Below are positions 34,501 to 47,217 of a DNA stretch of 64,000 bases, one piece after another (the first letter of the stretch is position 1; every line of letters begins with the position of its first letter). Location: contig NTMA01000051.1 in assembly GCA_002917075.1 (NCBI GenBank), positions 222,700-286,699 of the forward strand, read 5' to 3'. The notes beneath the pieces were generated by a model. It was not told the origin of the DNA and ran no database searches. It saw nothing but the letters and a program-made list of their open reading frames with translations. The DNA comes from Hawksworthiomyces lignivorus. Lineage: Eukaryota > Ascomycota > Sordariomycetes > Ophiostomatales > Ophiostomataceae. The position numbers and the translations under genes are program-made.

Positions 34501-37500
34501 TTAAAAGAAAGTGTTTTTCCATTTTGGATAATATTTAATATATATATTTTTAATATTTTTTTAGAGTTTTCGAATAAATTAGTATATTATTTAAATAAAT
34601 TGTTATGAATATGTTTAAGTATTCTTTAAGTATATCGTTGATTAGTTCTTAAAACGATACAAATATATTGGTTAATTCGAATAATATGACTAAAAATTCG
34701 TAATATTCGTATTTGATATAAAAGGTCGTTTTTTATTTTTCGTCTTTTGTGATTTTGATGAAGTTATACGTTTCTCTTAAATTAATCTTTGTAAATTATT
34801 TCGTTTTTTGTAATCGGTCTCGTATTTCGTTTATAATAAGTAATAAGTATCGATTTTTGATAATTATCTCGTTTAATTGTCGGTAGTTTACGTAAAATCT
34901 TAATTCATTATTCTTTTTTGGTATAAAGAAAATAAATGTTTTTGTAAGTAATTGTAAAAATTTAATATATTTCTTTGTTAGATTTTCGTTTAGTAATTCT
35001 TTTAGGGTTATAAGTTTGTTTTTGTTTAAAAGATATATTTTTTGAAAATCTAATATTGTTTTTTTTCGTAATAAGATTTTGTAGTCGTAGAATTTATATT
35101 GTAATAGTTTCGTTTTTAGTTCGTGTCTTTATAGTTTTTTATATTTATAATACTATTTTAGTATGTGATGGATTTTGTTTTGTTTTTTTTTTATTAATAT
35201 ACTTAAAGTTTTGATAATTGTTTTTTAAACTTTCGTATTTTGAAAGTTTATTTGACTAATGGTTTAATTAATTATAAAGTTTTCTTTTTTTAGTTACGAA
35301 AGTTTTAATATAATTTTTATATTTTTTAGGTTTATAATATCGAACGTAATCGTTATATTTTTGTTTAACATTTTTATAATAATCGTTAATGTTTTTCGTT
35401 TTATTAGATCATCGTTGTAGTTTGTTTTTTTTTTTTTTAAAGTTTTTTATAAGGTAGAGTTTTTTCTTTTTCTATTAAGGAATTAGTTTTTTTTTGTGGT
35501 TTATATATTTTGGTGTAATATAGTTTTCTTTAATATTCGAGTTAATTATGACGTTAAAGTATCGTTTATTAATAATAATGAATATAATTAATTGTTTTTT
35601 TTCGAAATTAATATTTTTTAGGATTTTGTTTTGGTTAAATTTGTATTATCGTTTTATTATAATAAATTAAATTTGTTTTTTGTTTATTTTGTTTTTCGTT
35701 GTTTTCGTCGGGTTTTAGTTTTTTCTTATTATTTTTTTTCTTTTTTCTTGTTTGTTTTTGTTTGTTTGAGTCGGAATTCTCTTTTTTATTAATGTTTAAT
35801 ATTAATATAAATCGGTGATCTTATATCGTAATTAATGATATAAAGTTGTTATAAGTTTATATTATAGTCGAAGTTGTAAATTGTTTTGTTTTCGAAGTTT
35901 GAATGGTTTTTGGGTTATGATCGAAATGGTTTTTCATAATATTATATTATTTGTTTTTTGATTTGTTTTTTATATTATGTCAAAGTTTTGTAAGATATAT
36001 ATATTTCGTATATAAATTCTTTATAATCAAATTATAAGATATCTTAATCGTAATTTATGACGATTTTATCTTTTTTGTATAATTTGTCGATTTTTTGGTT
36101 TTATTTTAATAATTCATTAATGTTTATTTTTTATTCATTGATATATAATTAATAAATAGTCTTTGTTTTTTTTCGATATTTTTTTTAAATAAAAAAACGT
36201 TTTTTTGTTCGTATTAGAATTTTATTTTTAGTATTATTATCTTAAGATTATAATCTTATTCATTTTCGTTTTTAGTAATTATTATGATTTTCTTTAGAAT
36301 ATTTTTTTATTTTTGTTATACTTTTTGTTTTTTTTATATATACGTAAACTTTGTGTCGTAAATTGAATATAGTTAAAATCGTTTATCGTTAATATCGTAT
36401 AAATATTTTTATTTAAATCAAACTTTTAGTTTTAGAAATTTGTCGTAATAATATATATAACATTTGTATTTTTTATATTAGGTTTAATATAATATTTTAT
36501 GTCTTTTTTTTTTTAATTTAATAAATATATTATTTGATTCGAAGTCTTTTTTAGTATTTGTTCTCTTTAAGTTCGTACGGTTTTTCGGGTTTATTTCCTT
36601 AAAGAATAATTGGTTTTTCGTGAGTTTTTTAAAAATCGTTAATTTATGTCGTATTATTTTGACAATTCGAGTTTGGGGGTATTATTTAGTTTCGTCTTTG
36701 TTATTTCGATACATTATATAATTGTCGTCGTAGTATATTGTTTAATTTATTAAGTTATAATTAAAGTTCGTTTATATCTAAATAATCTTTTTAGATTTAG
36801 AGATTCTTTAAGTGTTTTTTTTTTCGATTTGTAGTTTTTGGTTAAATGTTTTGTTTTGTTATAGTTATAATATTTGTGTGTTTTTGTCTTAACTTTTTGA
36901 ATGATTTGGTTTAATTGTATAAGGTCTTTATATTATTTAAATTTGTTTTTTTTCTTTTTGTGATAATCGTTTCGATACGTTTTTTATTTTTTTTATATTT
37001 ATTTATATAATCGTTTATCGATTTATATTATTATCGTTATATAGTTCGTTAAATCGTTTAGTTAGTTTATTTTGTTGATTTTATTTTTAATGAATTTCTT
37101 TACATCTCGGTAGAATTATATCATCATAAATTCGTTATTTTAATTTATTATCGTTATAAGACATTTAAACTCGTTAACGTATTACGAGATTGATTTGAGT
37201 TATTTGAGTTTAAATAACTTTCTTTCGTTTTTTCGATCAATGTCTAAGTCTTCGAAGACTTTTTTGAGTTTTTTTATAAACTTGTTATAGTTTTTGAACA
37301 TTTTTTTTATATTGGTTATTATATTGTTTAAACTTTTCTTATTATTTAGAAAATTCGTAAAATAAGATTTTGTTTATATCGTCGTAAATTCTTTTAAATA
37401 ATCGATAATGATAAATATTTTGTCGGATTTCTTTATTGATATATTAATTAATTAATACGTTAAGTATAAACGTAATTGTGTAAAAAAAACTCTTAAATTG

Positions 37501-37821
37501 GTTTAAGTATCGTCGAATTTATTAAACGTATTAATTTTTAACGAATTATATGTCGATTCTCGTTAAACGATAAGGTTTTCGAAATACGTAACTTTGTTCG
37601 TTTTTGTAACGATCTCGTCGTTCAAAATAATCTTTTTAGTTTCGAGTTATTTAATTTTCCATTATAAGACTAATATATTTTGTTAAATAAAGATAAATAC
37701 AAATGGTATGGTTAGAATGATTGAAATTCTTAAAAAACTTATAATAGTTTGTTTTCCCGATATAGTATTAAAATATTATCTAATTAATATATTATCAAGT
37801 CTAAATAAAAATCGTTATTGT
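31560..37821 (-). pseudogene. Degraded gag-pol of the outer gypsy element
   Basis: Reading the minus strand, a gag zinc knuckle remnant (YYNYNKTKHLTKN, Cys changed to Tyr) lies near 36826-36880. A recognisable Ty3-type reverse transcriptase lies near 34560-34920: LRFYVNYRQLNEI, KNRYLLLIINEIRDRLQ, WKTTF-like sequence with Trp changed to stop, and the catalytic loop IYLNDILIYSKT (Asp changed to Asn). Gag on the right and RT further left agree with minus-strand transcription. The integrase end lies towards 32-33.5 kb but I did not resolve its motifs. Very many stops from G-to-A and C-to-T changes make it incapable of coding. Confidence 0.85.
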
Positions 37822-37920
37822 TGTTACAAAACTATAATAAACAATGTATAAAGTAATTAGATCTAATGTTTATGTTTTGAGTAAGAATTATGTAATATAT
37901 CAATATATATAATGAGGGTA
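37822..37920 (-). repeat. Right LTR of outer gypsy element, first part
   Basis: 99 bp from TGTTACAAAAC to the insertion point of the inner element. It ends with GGGTA (37916-37920), the left target duplication of the inner element. Confidence 0.93.
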
Positions 37921-38173
37921 TGTCACGATACACGGTCCCGTGACATGTCACGGGACCCCGCACGTACCTAACTCCAACATAGTAGGTACAGTGTAAATAC
38001 ACGGTTCAGACTCCCATATGGACACTGTATTAACCCTTCAAAATCTTTAGTCGAAATCCTCTCAAGAGAGTCGACTAAGATTCAGTCTTGTAATTTACCA
38101 CTTCTGTGCGTTGTTAATAAATACTTCTCATCCTCTTACTATCTTTACTTAACTCACAAGTCACTTCTTAACA
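37921..38173 (+). repeat. Left LTR of inner gypsy element
   Basis: 253 bp. A perfect 24-bp palindrome lies at 37934-37957 (arm GGTCCCGTGACA), near the 5' end of the LTR, where promoter elements are expected. Confidence 0.95.
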
Positions 38174-41100
38174 ATTCTGAATCTTCTACCCAGGGTTACT
38201 TAGAGAGAGTAGGAAAAATGGCCTTAAGACGAAGAAAGAAGATAACACAAGAGTCCTCGAGAACGATATACTTGATCAAGGAGTTAATAAAAGAGGAGAC
38301 GTCGTCTACAACGACGATCACGTTTCTAATATACTTTTCGCCGATTACAGACTCGGACACGGGACCGACGATTATTCGAGATAACGAAGACGAGTTGTTC
38401 GTTTTTATGAATTAATAATCGTACGTTGTAGAAGTTACGAAATCGTAATAGTAAAACGACATCATCAACGAAGACCAATTAGTCCGTCTTCGTAAAGAAT
38501 TGTAAAAAACACACGTTATCAGAGACTTGAAACAAGAATTGTTAAATATGAAGTTAGATTTGGTCCGTATTAAATAAAAAGAAATATCTCTCCAAGTCCG
38601 ATTTACGATTATCGTAATAAAAGGTGATGGTCCTAATAACCAAGATTACGACGTAAAAACGTTTACGTTACATTTAGAATTAATAATAATAAACAAACCA
38701 AATCAAAATAATACGAGATTAATCCAAATTCGTACGAACTTTAGTTACAAAAAAAAAAACGTAACGTTTTCTTATTCGTTAAAATACAAAAAATTCTATT
38801 TTTTCCAACAATGTGATAAATGAATTAAGTCGATAAAATTAATGTTTAAAGTTATACTTAAAAGATATATTATAAACCGAATAAAGGTAATCGTTGTATT
38901 CGTGAATATAAACGTAACGATGTAATAATATTAAACCTAATACGTTTAAACAAGAAAAACGATAAAAAAACGAAAGAGATTCGACAAATCTTAAATCGTG
39001 TTTAAGAAATAGACCAATCAACAAACTCTTGATATAAAAGATTCATCTCTATTCGTATACAAGGTTTATAAATAAACAAAATAATAAAAAAGATAATTTT
39101 CGTCAAATTTTGTTTTTTACTTTAAATCTTTTAAGTCTAAAATGTCGAAGTTATTAAAGTAAATCTAAAAACAAATCTTTTATCTAAAATTATTAAAAAA
39201 TTTTCGTTAATAACTTTTAGTCGATATAAATTATCTATATATCGATTATTCGATCTTAATTATTCGAATAAACTATTTATGAAAGAAATAATCATATAAG
39301 AAACAAAGTTTTATAAAAAACCAAAAATAAAAAAAGTACTTATAAAAACGATCAAGAAATGACTTAAAGAATAAAAACAATTATTAAGAGAATAATCGTC
39401 GACTTAGTTGGAAAAAACGTAAAGACAAAAGAAAAGAAAAATACTTTACGAGAATACGAAAAAAAGACGACAATAATAAAATAGTCTGTTTTCGTTGTAA
39501 TTAGTCGAGATATATCGTTTCTGATTATCCGAATCTATTTAGGACCAAAACATAAAACGTATAAGTCAAGAAAGACAATAAGACAAAAAAACGTAAAGAC
39601 ATTAAAGTAAGTTTCGATACCGAAATATTATTCTTAATCGAAATCGGAATTAGGATATACGTCGTAATTGTAATAAAAAGAAGACTTTTAATCGAAATCA
39701 TAATAAACCTAAATAACGAAACAAAGACCGATATCGTTAATTACGTATTGATGAAACGATTGTATTTTACAAAGATAAAGTTAAGAACATTAATGTTTAA
39801 AATAATTGACGTTAGTTTAACGAAGATTTACGAAATATGAAATATCTCTATTCGACTCACCGACATTCGTAAAATTACCAAAGAATTCATACGATCTTGT
39901 ATTACGATCGACAAATTAGAGAATAAAGACGAGAGTTTTGTTTTTTTAAATATCATCAATTTTAACATATTATATATCTATATTTCGTTTAATTGATAAT
40001 GATATTTCGAATTAAAGATAAGAGACTTCTCGATCACGATATTATATCGATTCGTACGTAAAATAAAAAATAAAGTAGTAATATATATAGTAATAATATT
40101 CGACATTTTATTAATGATATACAAATACGAAAAAGAAGAATTTTCATTTATCGAAAAAACGATAAAATATTGACAAAGAATAATAATTCCTTTAAAGTTG
40201 ACCTAATACCAAAATGTATTTAATATACAAAATACAATAATACTTTCACAAAAAAGAAAAATAAACCACGTTATTGACTTAATTCTTAATATTTAACCAT
40301 TATACAAAACCATTTATTCGTTATCGAAAAAGGAATTAATAATTTTACGAGAATATCTTAATGAGAATATACGAACAAAACGTATATACGTTTTTAAAAG
40401 TCCAACACCAACAAATGTTTTAATCTTATTCGTACTAAAGAAAAATGATAGTTTACGTTTTTACGTCGATTATCGAAGACTTAACAAAGTTACGATCAAG
40501 AATCGTTACGTATTATTATTAATTTCAAAAATCTTAAACCGAATTTCAAACGTATAATTCTTTTTCAAATTAGATATTAAAAATATATATTATTATATCA
40601 AGATCAGAAAAGAAGACGAATAAAAGACTACGTTTCGAACCAAATACGAATATTATGAATATATTGTTCTCTCTTTTAGATTGATTAATACGTCGGTTAT
40701 CTTTTAATATTATATTTATACAACGTTATAAAATATCGTTGATATTATATATATTACGTATATAAACGATGTATTAATATTCTCTAAAACAAGAGAAGAA
40801 TATATATAATATTTACATAAAATATTAAAAAGATTACAAAAAACACAATTATATACGAATTTAACGAAATGTCAATTTTACCAAGATAAAATCGAGTTTC
40901 TAAAATATATACTTTTACGAAAAGACGTCGAAATAGATTCGATTAAAGTTAAAATTATTAAAAATTAAAAAAAACCAAAATCGTATAAAGAAATATAAGT
41001 CTTTTTAAGATTTTATAACTTTTATTAATGTTTCATCAAATGATATTTCGAAATCGTTATTTCTTTAAATCAGTTATTAAAAAGAATGAAAAACGAAAAA

Positions 41101-44100
41101 AAGTCAAAAAGGTTTCGATTAAAAGATACGAAACGAATCGTTTTTGAAAAACTCAAAAAGATTTTTACTAAAACTTCGTTATTATACCACTTTTAACTAA
41201 TTAATCGATTACGTCTCGAAACGAATATTTCGAAAACTGTCTTAATAAAGATTTTATTTTAATTAATCGAAGATGGAATATAATACTCAATTATCTTTTA
41301 GTTTTAAAGATTTAAGAAGATTAAGTTAAATTACGAAACTTTAGATTAAGAGATAATAACGATTGTGAAGTCTTTTAAATATTGAAGACAATATTTCGAG
41401 AAAAGTCGATATTTTATTAAAGTATTATCGAATTATGTTAATCTTTAAAGGTTTATGAATTTACAAAAACTAAATAGAAAACAAGTTAAATGATATATAT
41501 ATTTGTTCTTATTCGAGTTTAAAATATTTCATCGGTTAAGAAAAACAAACTTTATCAATACGTCGTCGTAACGATCGAAATACGAATCTTTATCAAAGAA
41601 TATCGTGAAAGATCTTTTTTTAAATCTCTAAAGTAAAATAATGTTTTTCGAATAAATATTAATTTAACGAATGTCTTAAATAAAAATTAGACGAGTTACG
41701 ATCGTAAAAGACTAATTACGAAACAAAGAAATAAATAATCGTAAGACTCCAAATCCTTTCGAAGACCAAAAATCTTTCGTAAACGAAAAATATGACGAAA
41801 TGTCTTTATAAATAGAATAAATCTAAACTCATTACTTAAAGTCGTTTTCTAAACAATTAAAAGACACGTTTACGTTACGACCACGACGTAAATGAGACAA
41901 TTATCTAAAATAACTCATTTCGAAAACCTTAATTTAAATGATAATTGTTAAAGAAAACTTATAAAGACTTTCGATAATAATATTATTATTAGACATAATC
42001 CAAGTCTTACAAATAAGTGATGAGAGTACGTAACGTAGAATACTCATTGTCGAAAAGAGAGAAATAATACCAAAATAAAGTATTAATCTTCGAGGTCTTT
42101 TATAATACAAAAATCGAATATTTATTCCAAAAAAGAAATTTTTATAATGAGAAATCCTTAAATTATATTACAATGATTCTAACACGAAATATTTTAAACG
42201 ACGTAAAACTAAAGAATTAATTAAGAGAAAGTTTTATTAATATAACATAAACGTTACAATTAATGAATATATTAATATATATACGATTTGTTAATATATC
42301 GTGACAAAACGTTATAAATTATATAATAAATTATAATCATTATCAATTTCATAAAGATTATAATAAGAGATATTTATGAACTTCGTTATCAAACTATTAA
42401 AAATATAAAACGAAATTTAGTAAATTAATTTTATTTTCGTGATTATCGATAAATACTCGAAATAAATACGTTTTATTCTTATTTTGTATATAATTATTGT
42501 CGATAAATTGATAAATCTAATATATAAAAAAATCGAGACGTAATATAATTCGTTGTTCGATATCGTTTCGGATTATAATAATATCTTTACGAATAAATAT
42601 TGAAAGATATTTTATTATGTTTTTTGTATTCGACGTCGACTTTTTACAATGTTCCATTTATAAACAAATAATCAAATTAAATATATAAATCAGATATTGA
42701 AATATTATTTACGAAGTTTCGTAAATTTAAAATAAACAAATTGGTTACGTTTATTATCGAAAATAAAGTTTGTATACAATAATATAATTAACGTTATTAC
42801 GAATACTTTTCTATTTATAATGTTATACGATTATTATCTCGATATATATATAAATATCGAGAACGATATTATTATAAAAAAAATGTCAATAATATAATAA
42901 AGATTAGAGAAACTAATACAAATAAGAAATAAAGTCACCAAATACTAAACGTAAATATAAGAGTCTTATACGTTATACTTTAACAAAAAACATTTAAAGA
43001 AAAAATTCCTAAAAGAGGAACTCGTCGTATTGTCGACGTAAAATCTCCGACTCAAAACACCACATCACAAATTAGTTCCAAAATTCATTGGACCGTTTCG
43101 TATTATAAAAAAGATCGGAAGACAAATGTATAAATTGATATTATCGAAACAATATCAAAGATTATATAACGTGTTCTTAGTATTATTGTTAAAACTTTGG
43201 AAGACAAGACGTAAAAAGATAAAATCGTTACTAATATCTGACTTAAAAGACAATTCAAACGAATGAGAGGTCGAAACAATAAAAACGAAAACGATACGTA
43301 AAAGAGAAACCTTATTCCTAATACATTAGACCAAATGATTTATAAAATACGATCAATGAATCGTAGAAAAAGATATAAAGTATACGTAAAACATAATCAA
43401 GAATTACGAAAAAAGTCAAAAGATTAAGAAAAAGAGAAAGTTTAATTAATTCTTGTTTTATAAAACGATACGACGAAGTAACGTTAGAAAGACGACATAA
43501 ATACTTTGTTCGAATATAAAAGAGAGTGATATGACGTCGTTACAAACAAAATATATAAAAACCTCTCAAGTCTCTCAATTATTAAGGTCAAACTATATAA
43601 GATTATATTAAATACGAATCTCACTTTAATCGATGTCGTAAAATAATACATTAACTTTTTCGAAAAATATTATACGTTTTTTAATTTATGTTTCGTATAA
43701 TTCATTATCCAAATACAAACAAAAAAGTCAAACTTAAAAGAAAGTTAATAAAATTGTAACGAAGAAACAATAAAGAATCGATTTATCGTGAAGAAATAAT
43801 TAACGATAATTGTCGTTTAATTAGTCTATATACGTATAATTATTATCAACGTAACGTATTAAACGAAAACAACGTTATATCTAAAGTCCTTGAGTTATAA
43901 GTAATAACGACGAACGTATTAGAAAATTAAATAACGATAATCGTATAAAAGTTCGTAATAGACTTTTTGTAAAGTTATAATCGTGATTACGTCGAGACTT
44001 ATATTTAGACCTCGGTCGTAGAGTCGTTGAATACGTCGTATAGTCATAATCATAAAAGTTTCGTAATCTATCACCAAAACGAAAACTTATAAAAAATTAG

Positions 44101-45214
44101 AAAAGTTAGAGAAAATAAAAAGAAATGTTAGAGAAGTGACTTATTTCAAAACAAAATTTGTAATCATATTTATAATAAATATAATATGTGATTTCTTAAC
44201 GAACGTAACATTCCGAAACAAAGTAAACGTTTTTAATTATTTGATTAATCGTAATAATAAAGTAATAAAGATAGAAAAGATAAAGAGACGATTCGTTATC
44301 GTTATTATCTTGAAAAATAACAAACTCGTTTTTCGAATTATTAGAGAAAAACGAATCGTTGTCGTCATTATCGTTAAACGACGTAATGTCGTCATTATCG
44401 TAAACGTTATTGACATTAACATTGTTATCGTTTAAAGAATCGATTAAAAAAGAATTAAAATCGTTCGAAAAACTCGACGAAAAATCGTCGTTAAAGATCG
44501 TAAAAGTTATAACAATAACCGAAACAATCGTAATAAAACGACAAGACAAACGTCTCGTAACGTCAAGACCCTAAAAAGACGGAGAATCGTTTTTCATAAA
44601 AAATAAAACATTCGAAAAAACAAAAAACAAATGATACGAAATCGGTAAAACGATTATTCGAACGAATATAAACGTTCGAAAAAAACCAAAACACGATTCA
44701 ATTAAAGATTTGATCTAAACCATATCTCGAAGAGAGATCGTATTATTCGTCATAAAGAATATAATAAAAGAGGTCTAACGTGAAAACGTATAAAAGATCA
44801 CGTTTTTACGTTTGAACGTCATAAAAAACGAAAAAGATTCTCGACAAAAACGATAAAGAAAAAATAAAACAAGAAGAAATTACAACGAGAATCTACGACG
44901 AATAGATAAAAAATCTCCGAAGAAACGACGAACAAAAAAAATAAAAGTCTACAACGAGAATAAGTTGTGAAACGACGAAAAGTCTCCAGAGAAACGACCT
45001 TACAAAAAGGGGAAGGGAAAAAAAACAAACAACAAAGTACTAAATATTTACAAACGATCGTTTATAACAACCACTCCAAAACGAAAAACGTCATATAAAG
45101 AAAGAAACGATGTTATCACGACAACGAAATTGCCAAATGCGAAAGTTGTGAGAAAACTTTATTCATTTAAAACGTTAATGACTCGAGACGAGTCTTCAGA
45201 AAAGAGAAGATAAT
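38174..45214 (+). pseudogene. Degraded gag-pol of the inner chromovirus-type element
   Basis: Plus-strand fragments appear in the expected order. A gag start near 38218 (MALRRRKK) is followed by a zinc knuckle near 39488 (CFRCN..SRYIVSDYPN, His and last Cys changed). Reverse transcriptase lies near 40440-41000: LRFYVDYRRLNKVTIKNRY, FFKLDIKNIYYYIKI and YINDVLIFSKTREEYI, with Asp changed to Asn. Integrase near 42400-43000 has VIIDKYSK, SDYNNIFTN and NNQIKYINQILKYYLR, with the catalytic Glu changed to Lys. A GPFRIIKKIGRQMYKL segment and a chromodomain remnant near 43266-43385 (EVETIKTKTI..ETLFLI, with Trp codons changed to stops) end pol. Changes are both C-to-T and G-to-A, as RIP gives. Chromodomains target such elements to heterochromatin. 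About 1.8 kb after the chromodomain has no recognisable coding. Confidence 0.88.
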
Positions 45215-45467
45215 TGTCACGATACACGGTCCCGTGACATGTCACGGGACCCCGTACGTGTCTAGCTCCAACGTAGTAGGTACAGTGTGGATGTACGGTT
45301 CAGACTCTTATATAAACATTGTATTAGTTCTTCAAAACCCTTAGTCGAAATCCTCTCAAGAGAGTCGACTAAGATTTAGTCTTGTAATTTACCACTTTTG
45401 TGCGTTGTTAATAAATACTTCTCACCCTCTTATTATCTCTACCTAACTCACAAGTCATTCCTTAACA
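45215..45467 (+). repeat. Right LTR of inner gypsy element
   Basis: 253 bp, same ends and same 24-bp palindrome as the left LTR. Followed by the GGGTA duplication. Confidence 0.95.
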
Positions 45468-45472
45468 GGGTA

Positions 45473-45876
45473 CTAAATGATAGAAAAGTGTTTTATATAA
45501 GTCTCAAGATTCAGATAAACGGTAACGACTGAATCGTTACCGTAAACTATCTAAACTATCTAGATAGAGAATGTGTAATTATATAAATATACAATTTTAT
45601 TCGTACTTTATACTAAACTTCATTCTTTATATAAAGTTTATTCCAACTTCATATCAAACTTTATTTCTTATATGAAGTTTAGTCATGTGATCCTCCTAAT
45701 ATAGTATTCTTATTAGTATCTAAGTCCGTGTGGTATACTTGTTTATTTTAGTATATTACTAGTGTTAGTTTTTTATAATGTTATCCTCATTCATATATTA
45801 GTATAGTCGTTCTGTCACATTTTACCGCCTTCCCCTTAAGGTCTCAATTTAGATCCTTACGTCTTATTTCGTAACA
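45473..45876 (-). repeat. Right LTR of outer gypsy element, second part
   Basis: 404 bp continuing the LTR interrupted at 37920; ends CGTAACA and is followed by TTGGC. It contains the hairpin CGGTAACGA-CTGAA-TCGTTACCG at 45520-45542. Confidence 0.93.
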
Positions 45877-45881
45877 TTGGC

Positions 45882-46978
45882 GAATAGTTAAACATAGTTC
45901 GGTCGGTACACAATATACAAATGTAAAGTTACAGTCATGGTGTGGAGGAAGTTTTGTCCGTTACTGGATTGTTCAAAATAACTAGAATCGGTCACAGAAA
46001 GAAAAAAAAAGTTATAACAGCGGCAGTTGCGCAATGTGCAGCCGCATACAACGACGGACGTGCCATTTCGTCGGCTGGCATACGAGTCGTCGATGGACAA
46101 GTACAAGTTGGTGGGGCAGCGGTTTTTGATGTTCTGCTACCGCGCACAGCAGCTAGGACGGGAAGAGGCCGAAGAACAGTGGGCAGTGCGGTGGACGGAC
46201 GAGCAGTGGAGTTTGTTCCAGGACGTCGTGTACGAGCTGGAGAGGGTAGAAGAGACGAGCCGGACAGCAGGGGGCGGCAGCCAAGCGGAAGAGAAAGGCA
46301 ACGACATGAACCGTTGGACATTCAGCCCCGCGCCGGCGGCACAAGGCGACGGGGACAATGCAGCAACGCAGACGTTAGATCAAGCTTGTTTTCGATTTGT
46401 GGTAACATGCATCCAAGACCGCATCGGCGGCAATCCATATACGAACGTGCTGTTGTGTTTCTGTGCGGCGTTGGGGATCCGGCTGCATCCGGCCGGGTTC
46501 AGCGAGCCGCTTGGATACACGGGGCCGTTGGCGGCGATTCTGTGGTGGAGCCGGGTGTTCTTCTTGGAGGCATCGTTTGCGGGCGAGCCGTTGGAGCTAG
46601 ACACGCTGTCGTACAAGACGTTGGTGCAGTTTGACGAGCTGTATGCGCAGTGGCTGTGTAGCGGGACGCATTCGACGGTGGACGTGTTGTTGGAGTGGAT
46701 GTCGTACGGCAAGGGCTACCGAAAACAAGCGATGGGGCGGGCAACGATGCGGTGGTCGGCGGACCGGGCGATATTGTTTTACAACGGCGAGACGATTCGG
46801 GTACAGGACTTCCAGCGGACGTTGTGTGGGCTGGTCGAGCAAGCAGAGCAGAAGCTGGACAAGCTGTTTGGCGGGAAATGGGCGCAGTCTCGCGACAAGA
46901 TCGATTTAAGGCGGATCCAGGACCGCATGGAACGGCTTGGGACAGGGAAGTCGTTTGCAACACAAACAGCCAACGCGT
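45882..46978 (+). pseudogene. Giant OrsD-RecQ gene, segment 2: rest of OrsD domain 2 and start of recombinase-like region 2
   Basis: Taking up the frame from 31057 through one TTGGC, the DNA reads HWRIVKHSS, then LQSWCGGSFVRYWIV. This corresponds to the VWCQRFF..WFEV end of OrsD domain 1. TAG 45983-45985 and a frameshift in the A-run near 46000-46018 follow. From 46018 the next frame is open to the LINE: SMDKYKLVGQRFLMFCYRA, WTDEQWSLFQDVVYEL, an Ala/Gly linker, YTNVLLCFCAALGI, then RWSADRAILFYNGE..QDFQ. This parallels RWSDDG..YN.E..QQF of region 1. The frame ends in TQTANA at the LINE border, where the 14-bp duplication AACAGCCAACGCGT begins, and resumes in segment 3 without loss of frame. 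Confidence 0.85.
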
Positions 46979-47217
46979 AAAAACAATGTAACATAACAGG
47001 AGCCGCCAAGCTCCCGTGGTTTTTAGCGAGCTTCCTTCTCTGGTTTAGCCGTCCAAGGCATTGATTTTGGAGCCAACAAACACTGAAAGACTTTTCATCC
47101 TACCCGCTCTTTAACCTGGTCTAGACGAGACGTGAACCACTTAAAATCTGCTTCTGAATGCCCTTATCGCCACCTCCTTTGCTATTGTTATTCTACTGCA
47201 CACACCTCTCTCCTCCC

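Larger units (their letters stand above)
37921..45467 (+). mobile_element. Inner chromodomain-type Ty3/gypsy retrotransposon, plus strand
   Basis: Two 253-bp LTRs (37921-38173 and 45215-45467), both TGTCACG..CTTAACA, flank a 7.0-kb interior. The exact 5-bp duplication GGGTA occurs at 37916-37920 and 45468-45472. A purine-rich tract (AGAAAAGAGAAGA) precedes the right LTR. The two LTRs differ at only a modest number of sites, whereas the interior is very AT-rich. It inserted into the LTR of the outer element, so it is the younger of the two. Confidence 0.95.
31058..45876 (-). mobile_element. Outer Ty3/gypsy LTR retrotransposon, minus strand, hypermutated and itself interrupted
   Basis: LTRs are 31058-31559 (502 bp) and 37822-37920 plus 45473-45876 (503 bp, split). 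The element is flanked by the 5-bp target duplication TTGGC (31053-31057 and 45877-45881). LTR ends are TGTTAC..CGTAACA (the left one decayed to CGTAATA). A purine-rich tract on the minus strand next to 31560 and gag-to-pol order from right to left set the orientation. A second element, 37921-45467, sits inside the right LTR. Internal DNA is extremely T-rich on the plus strand, with C almost confined to CpG. Confidence 0.93.

Noticed and set aside
44136..44549. Open frames rich in I/V/N or D/N/S in the hypermutated gypsy interior
   Set aside because: Low-complexity frames expected from extreme AT content; no conservation with any domain and inside dead retroelement DNA.
31560..45214. Strand-biased cDNA editing (APOBEC-like, only G-to-A on the sense strand) instead of RIP
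   Set aside because: RT and integrase remnants show both C-to-T (Pro to Leu, Thr to Ile) and G-to-A (Asp to Asn, Cys to Tyr) changes on the sense strand, so a two-strand process fits better.
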